64,000 nt of DNA from Mytilus galloprovincialis. Taxonomy: Eukaryota > Mollusca > Bivalvia > Mytilida > Mytilidae. Shown piece by piece: positions 27,601-42,600 of this stretch. A model generated the notes under the pieces. That model had not been told where the DNA came from, did no database searches, and was given only the letters and a program-made list of their open reading frames with translations. Position numbers and translations under genes: made by a program. Numbering within the stretch: the stretch's first letter is position 1; each line of letters starts with the position of its first letter. Location of the stretch: the NCBI RefSeq assembly GCF_965363235.1, contig NC_134841.1:51915078-51979077 (forward strand), in the 5' to 3' direction.

Positions 27601-30600
27601 TTTAAAAGTCAATTAAACCACATATTTACCGAAACAAAAGACAGTAATTGTTGTATTCCATATTCCAAGAGAAATGTATAGCATGGCAATTATTTACCAA
27701 AAGCATTTGTACATGAAACGTTTTTTACCAAAACTATTCATGTAAAAGCACGCGACGTTTTGCGCGGTGAATATACTTTTTCGGAAGTTTAATATGCTTA
27801 TTTATTCAAAATCCCATTCATATAGAAAAACCTACTAATTTTTTTTCAATGTGGAATAATCTTTTATATTTGCAATCACTATTTTATTAATATCGTCTAT
27901 TTCCTGCTGTTTTAGCTTTAATTTTGCACTCAATAAGACATAATGTCTTTGTTTAAATGACTTTTCTAAATTTTTAATTAAACTAATAAATTTTCACAAA
28001 CAGCGAATATTGACATAAATACGAATTCAGTTGCACACATCTTGCAGTAATGTATATTTTTAAAAAGGTAGATTTCATATAGAAAGAGACATTGTAATTT
28101 TCATATTTATAAAGGGAAGGCTTGCCGAGCGTTTTAAGCTGTGTCAATTTAAACTTTCAAGAGTCGTAATACACGTTATCCGGTCAAAGTATGTGTTTCT
28201 CTTATATTTTTTAAACGATATTAAGGTAGATTCATGGTATACCATCATCTTGGATTGTACATTCGCAGTACACAATCAGACATTGCTGGAATGTTACTAC
28301 AAATAAATGGAAAGTGTACAATTGGGAAGCTGAAATAAATCTTTCTTTTTTTTGTAAGGTTTTGTTTACAACTGACCCTAGATGAAAGTCCAGATGTGAG
28401 GGAGACTTAACTGTATCTGTTGTATCCGTCATCTTAAGTTCGATAATCAACCAACATTGTCACCAAATGAGTGAAAATCATCTATATAGCAGGAAATAAG
28501 ATTAAATGATATTGATGAATAAAGGAACAAGTCGGTAAGTAGAGGGACACAGTTGGTTCCAATGGGAATGCCGGCCAACTGTTTCCTAAAAACCTAACTT
28601 ATATGTTTTCAATCAAGAAATCAGGCATCTTGATAATGCAAGTTTCGGAGAGAGAAAAAAATTCTTTTTTACACACTAGGATTTATCCCTCCTTAAGAGT
28701 AGATATTTGTATCTACCTTGTCCATTTCTAATTAGGAAAGCAGAACCAACTCTTTCAATTTGTCTTTTATTTCTGAATTGGGAATACATGTGTAAAGTGT
28801 GGAAAATTCAAATGTTTCAATACTATTGCAAGATGAAAGAGGCTTAGATTGAAAGTACTCTAAAAGATTTTTGTTTTTGTATCCACATCTGATTAACGCA
28901 TACTCTATAATAAGTAATTTCACATTACTATTGAAGCCCAGCTTTGATTGCTGACAAACTTGATGTTATTATTTAGAAAGAGGTTTCGTGGAACACTTGG
29001 AAGACCCAACAATAAATGTTGTTTGTAAAGACATTAATGTAGTTTATGTATCCAATACAATGATGGAAGATCCAATTATTTATCATTGGTTAAAGTTCCA
29101 AAGGAACATACCTGTGATTATTCAGGAATTCCTCTTTGGTAAGTATTGTTGGGGTGTATGTTGAGTTTCAAAGTGAATTGTCAATATCTAATGCATTGAT
29201 CAAGCATTTTATGTATCTAGATATACACACAATATGATGTTGTTTTGGGCTTTATCTGCGGGGACAAAAACATATTTGTAATAAAGGTAAGTGTTTTGCA
29301 ACATTTTAAAGTTTGAAGTTTGATGATCATAGGTTTTTATATACACATTAAGTTCCTTCATTTTGATTTGTATCAACGACATCACAGCAGTAATCCATCT
29401 GGAAAAAATATATGTCTTCTTTTTCGCATTTAACCCTCGCCTAGCATAATCATCGGATGAATCTATCAAAATTTCAAAGTTGTATTTCCAATTGATAGAT
29501 TTAGGTTCACGATATTTCTGATATTTGGATAACACATTTTGCGGAGAAGTGTTATTTTCAATGTTTAGGTCAACAATATAAACTTGCCAGCCGGATTATT
29601 TATGAATGGAGAACTAGTACGTGTGCAATCAGGAGGTTTAGACTTGAAGTCGTCAATAGTGAGATCTTGCAACACGTGTTTGTAATACAAGTTATTTTAG
29701 TTGCAATTGATTCGGTATAGGTATAAGAAATGATACGTACAGACTGCTCTCTAAATTATGGAGGTATTTTCGAGTGAATTGGTTTATGATGAGGATATTG
29801 TCGAAGTTGATAACAATCAGACCTTTGTTGGCAAGAAAAGTTTTAAAAGGGATCTTTTCTCCTTTTCATCTTTTTCAATACGAGCTGGCTTGAAAAGTCT
29901 GTGACATGCAATATCCTAATTGCGAACTGGCTTGAAAAGTCTCTGACATTCAATATCCTAATTGATGGTTGTAAGTTGGTTTTTGTTTGAATGAGGGTTT
30001 GTAAAGCCAATAACATTTCATCGAAAACAGATAAGACATCTGACGAGAAATATTGTATTGACAGCGGGATTAAAAACTCACATCATGCAGTATTCTTAAC
30101 AAAAGTACAGTACCAATTATGTTGGGAATTCTACATAGATGCTATTATATTTATATTAATAGACTTCACGCTCGATCATTAAATGTGCGAAATGAAAAGG
30201 TCCATTTCGTGTGAATTTTACAATAATGATCCAATATACGCTTTGATATAGGATATTGTCAGTAAATACACCTTATGAATAAATCTGTCAAATAATTATT
30301 ATGGAGATCTTACTGTGAATGGAACAAATAATAGATTTCAATACATCTGTACGTTTTATTAAAATAATGATGTAGATTGAGGAGCATCTACTCCAATAAC
30401 AAAAATGTCTGGCATTTCACATGCGTGGTTGCTTTACATATTGTATTTACATCAACGGTACCAAAGTTACTGCAATCGATGCGCATTTCGACAATAAATG
30501 ACGATGTTATGGGCCAATATATTTGAAAATCCAAAACTTGCAGAGTTTGTAAACCGAAAAGGACAAACAGTAAAGCAAAACCGGGCAATGAAACTTAGCT

Positions 30601-33600
30601 TTGTAACTTTTCGAGCCTAGCTTTTGATGTTTTCGACAATTTCCCAGCCGTTATATTTTCTAATAAATGAAACCATCGAATATATTGTGGCAAGGTGGAC
30701 CTTTCTTCACTAAACATGATGCATGAATTAAAAAAAGGAGATAAAATGGTTATTAGTAGTCAATGATAAGTGGCAGGAAAAGACCGGGCATATGTGCTCG
30801 ACTACATTTGATCTGTGGTGGAGCTATGTCTCATTGGCAATCATATAAAGCTTCTTGTTGTTACACATTAATTAATCCACAGTATATTATAAGCATCGGT
30901 TAATTCTTATGAAAAATGGCAAAATAGTGTTATGAATATCTGATTTTTTGCAACAATTAATTTCTCCAGTGTCCTTACCATATTTTTTTTTTAAATGTGC
31001 AGGTTATAATTTGTTTTGCAGATTCCGCTATTCTTTACATTTAATGTGAAAGGGGTGGAGTATCATATCAGTAAGTAAGTATATTTAGCCGAGAAAAATA
31101 ACTTGATATGGTATTTGTTAATGGCTGTATGTAAAATTTAACAACAAATTTAACATTGAAGAACTTGAAACAATTGCAATGATATTTTATCGATTTACTT
31201 TCTCCCGACAAGCGTAGCAAAATGTACTGAAGGAACATTTAAATTCAAAGGTCGACAACGCATTTGCCAAAAAAAAACCAAAAGACAAACAAAGAGTCAT
31301 ATGACGCCTTCTATGTACAAGAAAAGTTAAAAACGTTGCATATACTTGAATGTCCAAGGTTTACTATTGAACTAGTGCAGTTGGACTTCATTGTAACATT
31401 AAAGCCTTTCGTGCAATTGTATTTTTCTAGGTCTGATCAATTTCATATTATAGATTAAAAATATATGTTAATGCATACGATTTTTTTCATCTGTTGATCG
31501 AATCAGTCAATCAAATGATTTACTTCAAATACTGATCGTTAAGATAAGATAAGATAACTTTATTAGCACTAACGCATTAACAATAAATGGTTATGGCAAC
31601 AAATTAAAGACGAGCTACAATAACATATATACAATGAAGACAGTGGATAATTATGAGAAAAATAAAAGTAAAGGAGAAGCATATAAATTATTACAGAAAT
31701 CAAGTACCTTTTAATAATGAGTTTCTCACCAACAAGCATTGATTCAAATAGTTGATAACAATTTTTAATATTCTTGGGGAATTACTATTTAGAATTGATA
31801 TCAGCAAGTTATATGATAAAGAAGGTGATTTGTTGTTCAATAGAGATTTCCAATAAAATGACTTTACTCGACATAACCGACCTAACTCAACGTATTTCAT
31901 GACTATCAATGACATAGCCTTTCAGAAGCAAGAGACTGGCATCAGTCAAAATAAAAAAAAAACTTTTTTAATATACTATATAAACCAAATAAAAGACCTT
32001 CATATGTTGATCAATGCAAATCCAAATGTGATAGATCAACATTATGTAAATTAAGGTTAAGTGCTCATACTTTATCTATTGAAAGAGGGCGATATCTTGA
32101 AATACCAAAGCAGAGTAGGGTATGTCTTTGCTGCAACAATGGAGACATAGAAGATGAACTACACTTTCTTTTGAAACGTTCATCCTACATGTATATATAT
32201 ATACTATATGATAATTAAATATTAAATAACGTTCTAGTAGAGATTTTCAATAAAATGACATACGTATCTAACTCGACGCACGCACGTAACGGGACCGGTT
32301 ATTGCTAACCAATTAATTTTGTTAAATGCGTTACTCAAGTTTTAACTATTAAAGTATTCATAAACTATGAAACCCATTTAAAATAAATTTTATCAATATC
32401 AAATAATTTAATTTTGGATGTAACGTGTTTTCTGATTGGCTGACGTTATTTTGTTACATTGCCAAGAATTAGTCCGGTTTAAGGGGGTAATCCAATCTTG
32501 TCAATAAATTTATTTTAAGGACTGATAACTCTAGCATACATTGTTATCAATCCATCCCAGCGTGTATGGTTAAATATCGAGGTCAGGCAATCAGCACCTT
32601 GTACATTTTGTATCTTATCTTAAATTCATGTTATAAACACACACAATAAATTTTCTGATTTTATCATGGAAATTGATAACATATCAAGAACCGACTCTGT
32701 TTAACATTTCAACATGTTAAAGTTGGATATAGTTTTCTAAAATTGTTCGGAAAACCCGTTCTTATGAACGTATATATAACAAGCTGCTGTCCCTTTGACA
32801 ACTTCTCTGTTTCCATTCTCTTTTTTGTTTCAGTTTTGATACATTAACTGGTTGTTATAATTAACAACGTGTCTTTTGTTTTAAATTTAAAATTGTTATT
32901 TTTTTTAATTTGTTGGTCGGTTTTTGTCCTTTTTTCTTTTCATAATTTGAATCTTTGATATAAAAATTTTCCAGTTATATAGTTATAGCTCTCCATTCTT
33001 TTGCTCATTCAATAAATCGGCAATCGTCTACGCAAACAACATTCATGAAAGTTAGTCACGTCACAAGCATAACATAAATGTGTTTTGAGTTATGATAAAA
33101 GATGATGTTAATGGCAATGAGACAGTAACCCAAAGACAGATATAACCAAACAACGTCTAGACGGCAACACTCAGTCTACATGGCCCTGGCTTGGTACGGA
33201 TATATATAATCATACAATTCGGTCATATTATTCGCACATAAACATAAGTTGCATTTAAGGAAATAGGTGTGTTTTTCTCTACGACAATTTTTTTGACCCA
33301 CTCCAATACTATATGTTAACGAAGGAACCATAGGACGGTAATCTATATTTCAATTCAATCCAATTCAGTGTAATAATATGAATGGTTATCAATTAAATGT
33401 CTATACACGTAAAGAAAGAAATGCTTATGACAAGAAATGTTTGTCTTGTGACCGTAAAGACGCGGCTCGTTTTTTTCTGACATGAACGCAAACCGAAGTT
33501 GTGCAGGACCTATAACCATAAAGGTAGCAATACACAGTTAGGAAAAAAACTTAAAATTGACACTCATAATTTTTAAACACCCTCTTTCCCCTCCTGTCTA

Positions 33601-36600
33601 ACAAAGAAGGCTTTATATGTGTTTTATGCATGTATATACTTATAGAAAGAGAATCTTCCATAGATTTGATTTCTAATGGTCATAAGGGTGAAATATAATC
33701 CCTCTTGGGTGTAACCATGGCAACAATCTGCATTTCTTAGATACAAAATATAGCAAAAAAGGGGGGTGAACATGTCACAAAAGTCTCCAAAATTTGGTCT
33801 AAAGGAAAATTTCAATCAATTACAGTAATACCTTTCCTGAATCCATAGGTTTATATCTATCAAGTGGTCCCAAAAAAATCATATGCTTATCTGCTCGTTT
33901 TTCCATAAAATTGAATTGAAAAGATCGAGCGCAAAATCTTTGTTGATAAACACTACAATAATGTATGGACCTATGAACGGTACGGATAGGAAAATACGGA
34001 CTGTCAATCATATAAATGGCCTATAAAACATGTTAAAAACAATCTTAATGTTCATATAAACCCGCTAAGAAGGCTATATTATTCTTCAATTATCTAAAAA
34101 TCAATTTTATTGTACAAAAACTTTCATATTTAAAAAATTCACAGGGGCCATAATGCGAAACTAAACTTCTAACTGTGTATTGCTACCTTAAGGATTAACA
34201 TTTTTTTTCCCAATTCCACTTTAAATGGATTTCTGTTTTCTACTAGCTAAAACGAGCAAATTGGCCTGCTAGTTTTGAAAATCGGTTCAGAAATAAATAT
34301 TTTATGAAGGTTAGCAGTTGACACTGAAATGCAACAAAAAAGTGATTTTATGAAACATGCCATGTTAAAGTGCATTTTCTCCTTTTTTAGTCAAATTTCT
34401 AAAACTATACCTTTTAAGCCTGTCTTTTCTTGTTTAAAAACTTAAATTAACCTTAACAGTAGACAAATTTTACAAGTTAAAGCTATTTTAAAGCTCTAGA
34501 ATGTCAATTTTGTTGTGTATTATCATACCAAAGCCTTGGTTAAAATTTAGTAAATACTGAATTCATTTATAATAGCGGGAAAAAATTTAGGCTTAATTCA
34601 TGCTAAATTGTGACTTTATACTTGCTAAAATAATAAATTTGATTTAGTCGCATGAAAAAATATAAAGCATTCCCTTCTAAGGTTTCTACATAACGCGCAA
34701 TCTTCTTTTCCAAGGGGTAGCCAATAAAGTTTCAATTTATGACGGAACCACGTCTTTGTGTCAAAATGTCTATATTGGTTGCTAAGGACAATAAACAACA
34801 AAACTAACATATATTGTCATTCTAAAGGTTGTTTCTCCCTCAGAATTGTATCTATAACCTAGTTATCAATAGATTTGTGGTATGATTTGTCTAAAAAAAA
34901 GCAATTCTTTGCTTTGTCAAATGCCATAAGGTAGCAATACACAGTTAGGAAAAAAACTTAAAATTGACACTCATAATTTTTAAACACCCTCTTTCCCCTC
35001 CTGTCTAACAAAGAAGGCTTTATATGTGTTTTATGCATGTATATACTTATAGAAAGAGAATCTTCCATAGATTTGATTTCTAATGGTCATAAGGGTGAAA
35101 TATAATCCCTCTTGGGTGTAACCATGGCAACAATCTGCATTTCTTAGATACAAAATATAGCAAAAAAGGGGGGTGAACATGTCACAAAAGTCTCCAAAAT
35201 TTGGTCTAAAGGAAAATTTCAATCAATTACAGTAATACCTTTCCTGAATCCATAGGTTTATATCTATCAAGTGGTCCCAAAAAAATCATATGCTTATCTG
35301 CTCGTTTTTCCATAAAATTGAATTGAAAAGATCGAGCGCAAAATCTTTGTTGATAAACACTACAATAATGTATGGACCTATGAACGGTACGGATAGGAAA
35401 ATACGGACTGTCAATCATATAAATGGCCTATAAAACATGTTAAAAACAATCTTAATGTTCATATAAACCCGCTAAGAAGGCTATATTATTCTTCAATTAT
35501 CTAAAAATCAATTTTATTGTACAAAAACTTTCATATTTAAAAAATTCACAGGGGCCATAATGCGAAACTAAACTTCTAACTGTGTATTGCTACCAAAAGT
35601 ACAACACTTAATACAATTTTCAAACTTTAATAACTTGTAAGCCTATGAACTCAAGTTGTGAAAACTAGTGCGCAAAATCTACTTAAAAGGTTTGTGGGAT
35701 ACAACAGAAGTTGGAACAATACGTTTTCAACTACTTCTATAGATCATGACATATAAAGAAACCTAGTGTTGGTCATAATAATAGCCCTGATTCTTCGTTG
35801 ATTGATAAAAAATGATAAATCATATTTTATTTTCTTATTTTTTTTTTATGCATAGTCCGTTGGGACTGTCTTTCAAAAAAGAGGCTACAGACACAAAGAA
35901 ACACTCATGACGCACAAGTTAAGAAAACTCTTAAAAACACTGATATCGCCATGCATGGCAACTTAATAAGGCGTAAATTAGATGACATATGGAATAAAAT
36001 TAAAATAGAAATTGTTTCCATCGAGAAAAAAGGGCGTCTTTTGCAAAAGCACCAATAAGAGAATTTTTAGTATAAAATATTGGCATAATAAACAACTCTT
36101 AATTAATGAAATAAACTCGCTATGTTTCGACACCAATCAGTCTTAATTATGCATAGAAGAGAACAAAATAAACCAAACCACACTTACATTAATCATTGAC
36201 CAAATATGAGATGCGGTGCTTAGAAAAAAATATTTTAGCAAAAAGTATCAATATTGTATCGATCGACTACCAGTTGTTTTTCTCCTTATCATACATGTAC
36301 TCCGCGGGAGGTTATCAAACATCTTACTTTTTAATATTACAAGTAGACAATGCAACTACCGCATACTATGAACAGATCATGGATGTATTATATTGACATT
36401 TTACTTCCATGGATAAAGGGTATTCTAAACTGGTCAACCATTTCATCTAAAGCACAACCCAAAAATGATCTCTTAAAAACATGCTACCAAGTAATATGAT
36501 AAATGACACAAATACTATATTCTGTGTTTAATATCAAAAAAGGATATGACACTGGTAATTCTTCTTTTGTGAAGAGTAATTTTATAATTTTTCTCTTTCA

Positions 36601-39600
36601 AGAAATCATTTGAAATTAAAACTACTAGTATATATTTTTGGCATGGTGGATACCCGATATCCTTTAGTATTCTATTATGACAACATTTATGGAATTATTA
36701 GTTTGTTTTCCTGAACTCTCATATCTTTATAGGACACGTTATATATTGTATTATCGGTACAGAAAAGCTCTACGTTATTATTATATCAATTTACAGTACT
36801 GTTAAACCTTAATATAGCCTGTACCGATAATACAATATATAACGTGTCCTTCAAAGATATGAGAGTTAAGTAAAACAAACGAATAATTCCATAAATGTTG
36901 TCATGATAGAATACTAAAGGATATCGGGTATCCACCCATGACAAAAATAGATAGTTTTAATTTCAAATGATTTCTTGAAAAAGAAAAATTATAACATAAC
37001 TCTTCACAAAAGAAGAATTACCAGTGTCATATTCTTTTTATATATTAAACACAGAATATAGTATTTGTGTCATTTATCATATTACATTGTAGCATGTTTA
37101 AGAGATCATTTTTGGGTGGTGCTTTAGATGAAATAGTTGCATTGTCTATTTGTAACATTGTAAAGTAAGATGTTTGATAACCTCCCGCGGAGTACATGTA
37201 TGATAAGGAGATAGTCCATCAGCTGGTAGGGCAAACATTCAGTTCTGTGTTACACCCCAGGGTACCGCAATTTTTTTGTATAAATTTAAAGAGTAATGTC
37301 TGAAGAATATTTTAAGAGGTGTTAGACTTTTGAAAAAGTGTCCAAAGGGTTTAAAAGGGGACTTATTTAAGGGTATATCAAACAATTTGTTTTGCACATA
37401 TTTACAGAAAAATGTAAAAATAATCAAGTATTCAGTAATATACTGTTTATTAAATGGAACACATCATATCTTATTAAAACGCAGGCTAATTTTTAATTTA
37501 TTTTTAAATCGTAGAGGACCAAGAATAAAAGGGGGAGGGTCATTTTCAAAAGTCAAGTTTTTGAATTAAAAGTGCCATACGTACTAATTTTCTTGATAAA
37601 ATGGTATATGTTTTCACATACAAACATAGAGCATAAAGTATATAAAGGCTGTTGAAAAAAAAATTTAAAGGTAAGAAACACAAACATAAGCAACCAGAAA
37701 TGCACGATTCTGTCACAAATTTATACATCATATTCATGAAATAAATCACATATTAAAACACAAAACTGTCAGGGTTTCTAGATTTCTATTTGTTTTTTTT
37801 AACAATCGAATCGCCATATTTTAAGGTCACACAGAAGGTCAATCCATAGAATCATCATCAGTTTGGTCACATGCATCTACCGAATTATCATTATCATCAT
37901 TTCCATCATCTTCGTCGTCATCGTTAGCAATATCATTTTGATAATGCTTATATCTACAAGCTTTCGACCATAAACATACAGCTATCTGTTCAGGATAAAC
38001 CTTGTCGAACACATGGACATCTTTTTTTGCACAACCAGCTTTACATGAACAGCACATCAGAATTATCAAAGCATCTAACGCTGGTTGGTCTAGCAAATTG
38101 ATACTGATCAAAGTGCTCTAAACAATCCAACCATATAGAACTTTGTTTGGCAACAGACCAGTGTTGTGTTTAAGAGCAGATTTCCAAATCTTCGTCTGAA
38201 AGTTGGCTTGTTTAATGTGCTTTAACATTGCTTCTTTTGCATTTCAAAACGTTCTGATCTTTATTCATCGATATTTTTAATTTCTTAGCCATATATAGAA
38301 CACGAAAACCTCTCGAGTGTTTTGACAACTCTTCACCAACCTATTCAAAGGTTTCAACAAGATGGAATATACCTTCTGAAAACTTCAATTAACGTGTCAA
38401 AAAGCCGAATGCTTTGCTTTTTTTCTTGACCAGACAAAACACTTACTGAATCACAACCTGTATTGGCGTGAAATCCTGGTAGTTTTCTACAAACATACTC
38501 ACCAAATTTCGCACACATTGATTACACATTTAATAATCTGCATTTGGAAGATGTATCTGTCAGACTTACAATGTTAGAATTGATATGCAACTGTGAAAAT
38601 AGTTAGCCAATACTTCCACATCAGTGTCAGAAGGTTTTTTTTGACAAGGGAGTCGTAACCTTTGTCAGCTGCATGTTTTTGCATTAAGAAACATTTTTTT
38701 ATCGGCTTCTTCCTGTTAGATTATAAGCTAAAACAATTCTACGCTATTTCATTTTCAACATATATTTTGTGGCACATACTTCAATGTGATACAAATAAAT
38801 CAATACATGCAAGTGTAAATTATAAGATTGTTTACTCTTTGCAAAACCAAAGAATTCAACAAAAGCAACTTTGTTTCCCCCAACTAACAAACATTTCTTC
38901 CATTCCCAAGAACACGATTGTGATGGTTTAGAACGTATCATAATGATTTGCCCTCCCAAGGACCTGCCGTTCTAATTTCTTTATGAATATTGTGGGATAA
39001 TAATCAGTGACAAAAGCAATTAGGGACCACCTTTTGAAACTAAAAGGATGGTTTTTAAAATAATAATTGCCAAATCGAAAAAAAGTGCTTGGTATCCTAG
39101 TAATGGTTTGAATAACTGCCATGTCATCAAATATCCACATGCTTTCCTAAGGAATGAGCCTTTCTAAAAGACCACACAGGACATATTTTAATTTTTCATT
39201 ACATGTGTACCATCAAAGTTTGCGAGAGACATTGAAACAGGACCTAATTCAAACTGGAGAACCTATCGCATAACCAACTATCTTGTCTGGGTTATGACAA
39301 GCAGTAGACATTTTTTTTTATCTGCTGTCAATGTTTTGGTGTTCTTATCAGCCAATAACTGCTTGACTTTTATTTCCTTTTTTAAAAATGTAAGCAATGA
39401 TTTTCTTTTGAGTGTTTTGAAGATATCGGTTAACTTTTGAATAAGCCGTTCCGTAATTAAAATTTCAGAAGCAAATTTTCCCTTTTCATAGGCGTTTAGA
39501 AGGTCGCACATTAATTCCGAAGAAGCATCATAACCCGTGAACAAGCCATATAACTACTCAGATGTTATAATGGAATTGGCCAGCTTTGCAGTGTCTGAAA

Positions 39601-42600
39601 CAATTTCAAAACATCAGTTTCGTCTCGCTTCATTCGAGTTTTTCTGAGTTCTTTCTGGGCGGATGTTTCAGGGTTAACCATTCCTGCCAAATCTCGACAT
39701 TTTAAGGATATTGAAGCTCTTTCATGTGTATAATTTTAGCAACCAACGTTTATCAGAATCTTTATTTAAACTGAAACCAACAAAAAAACATTTGTTTTTG
39801 TATCTCTAAGAAACCTAAGAAAGTAAAAAGTATTGCCAAATACTACAACTGACTATTTGACGTTCGTTCAAAGCGATGTTTGTCGATTGGATGACTTAAC
39901 AATCTTAAGTCAATCACTACATAGCTAAAACACAAAATGTTATCAAGCACACCTTTATTGAGTTCGATAGAGTGCATCTTTTCTGAACGAAAAAAAATCA
40001 CCTTAATTTGTAATTTTTTCATAAATATTTCGTTACACATTCACTTTATATAATAATTTGTCTCACAAAAACATCATAAACCGACAATTAAATGTTTGTT
40101 TTCAGTTGCAAATTGATAATGCTTATGAGTGAATACATTGTACATGTTGTATACTGAATCAACGACGGTAATTTGATGATTTCCGGTATTTCACGAGTAT
40201 TTGCACGCACATATATTTTATTAAATAATTCATATTTTAAACGATATATAAATACTGCAAATGATTTAAACATAATGATTATGCATAATGCATAATGATT
40301 AATTCTCAAGTTTAATTAACTAAAACGTGTAATTGTATAACGAATTTCTTTATGAAAGGAGAAAATATGCCTTAATTTGAACCCAAAAAATCGGATTGTT
40401 TGTAATGTAAAAAAAACATTTTTTTTTAAACAAAAAATCTTCCGAGTTAAATTTAATATGATAGTTTTGTATCTGTTTTAGTTGTTTAAACCTATACTTT
40501 ATTTTTTTTAATCGCTTTATATTAAAAATTTTAATTAAAAATTACTTAGTCGTGATTGCTAAATGAGGGAACCATTGGAAGGGACGTTTTTAATCCTCTT
40601 TTGGACACTTTTTTTTAGTCTAACACCTTGTATTTTATCAATAAGAAAATAAAGTTGAATTTTATCCAAGAAAATCGCGGTACCCTGGGGTGTAACACAA
40701 ATTCCTTAACTAGCGCGCTTTTGAGAACTAGCTGATGGACTAAGAAAACCAACATAAAGTCGATCGATACAATGTTGTTACTTTTTGTTAAAATATTTTT
40801 TTCTAAGCACCGCATCTCATACTTGGTCAATGATTAATGTGAGTGTGGTTTAGTTTATTTTGTTCTCTTCTATGCATAATTATGACTGATTGGTTTCGAA
40901 ACATAGCGAGTTTATTTCATTAATTAGGAGTTGTTTATTATGCCAATATTTTTATACTGAAAATTGCAGATAACAATTCTCATATTGGTGCTTTTGCCAA
41001 AGACCCCCTTTTTTCTCGATGGAAACAATTTCTATTTAAATTTTATTCCATATGTCATCTAGTTCCAATGGGAACAAACTGTGCCCCTCTACTTGCCGAC
41101 TTGTTTCTTTATTATTATGAGGCTGACTTCATGCAGGAACTTCTTAGGAAGAAAGATAAGAAGTTAGCAATATCCTTTAACTCTACTTTCTGCTATAAAG
41201 ATGACGTTCTTTCACTAAACAATTCAAAATTTGGTGACTATGTGGAACGCATTTATCCAATCGAATTGGAGATAAAGGATACTACAGATACAGTTAAGTC
41301 GGCTTCATATCTTGACTTACATCTAGAAATTAACAAAGAGGGTCGGTTGAAAACAAACTTTACCACAAAAGAGATGATTTCATCTTTCCAATTGTGAACT
41401 TTCCATTTCTAAGTAGCAGCATTCCAGCAGCACCTGCATATGGGGTATATATCTCCCAATTGATACGATATTCCCGTGCTTGCATTTCCTATCGTGATTT
41501 TCTTGATAGAGTGTTACTGCTCACAAGGAAGCTATTAAACCAAGAGTTCCAAATGGTGAAGTTGAAATCATCCCTTCGTAAATTTTACGGACGCCATCAC
41601 GAGTTGGTTGACCGTTATGGAATAACCGTTTCACAAATGATATCGGTTATGTTCCTTACGTCGTAACTACAATCCCCTTCCCTTTCATGAATGTGACCTA
41701 CCGAATTAGACTATTTACCGGATTTGTAATCACATAAGCAACACGACGGGTGCCAAATGTGGAGCAGGATCTGCTTACACTTCCGGAGCACCTGAGATCA
41801 CCCCTAGTTTTTGGTGGGGTTCGTGTTGTTTATTCTTTAGTTTTCTATGTTGTGTCATGTGTACTATTGTTTTTCTGTTTGTCTTTTTCATTTTTTGCCA
41901 TGGCGTTGTCAGTTTGTTTTAGATTATGAGTTTGACTGTCCCTTTGGTATCTTTCGTCCCTCTTTTACGCCTTATCAAGTTGCCATGCATGGCGATGTCA
42001 GTGTTAATTAGGGGTTTCTTTACTTGTGCGTCATGAGTGTTTCTTTGTGTCTGTAGACTCTTTTTTGAAAGACAGACCCAACGGACAATGCATTAAAAAA
42101 AAATATATGATTTATCATTTTATATCAATCAACGAAGAATCAGGGGAGGGTCTAAAACGCAGAAATGGAAAACGCGGAAATGAAAAATGAGTGTATAATA
42201 ACTAATATATTTGGAACCGCTAAAGCTTAATTCATAAATAAAACTGATTTTGAAAGCTAATATAATAGTCTATAAGATAGAATTAAAAAATATATATATT
42301 TGAATATGCTTTTTAACCGAAAAGTTGACCGGAAGGCTTTCTTAGTGCGACTCTGGCAACACATTTTTGAACATTAAAACTTAAATTCACGAAAAAGCAT
42401 ATAACCCGGTCAAAGTCTGTAAATTGACTCTTAAAGACATGTAAATGACAAATAATATGATATAAAGAAAAAAATAAATATATTGCTATAAAAGGACAAA
42501 AAGTTGACTGGAAGACCCCTTGTACACAAATATTGAAGTGAAATTTTCAACTTTGAATTAAAATTCATAAAAATTTATAAAGCCCGGTCAAAGTCTGTAA

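Larger units (their letters stand above)
31906..37345. repeat. left arm of a 17.6 kb inverted duplication
   Basis: The reverse complement of this block matches 40585-49494 in segments. Pairs: 31906-32120 with 49279-49494; 32120-33520 with 45175-46573; 35594-35790 with 44977-45172; 35790-35975 with 41965-42145; 35975-36282 with 40742-41060; 37210-37345 with 40585-40741. Later insertions split this arm at 33521-35594 and 36282-37210. The outer end starts with a LINE C-terminal fragment. Similarity is high but not perfect (scattered substitutions and small indels). Confidence 0.85.

Noticed and set aside
33624-35418. Pairs of identical minus-strand open frames
   Set aside because: They are duplicated because they lie in the twin 665-bp elements; no domain and no codon bias.
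38662-38931. Plus-strand 89-codon open frame
   Set aside because: It is the shadow of the decayed minus-strand gene in the centre of the inverted duplication.
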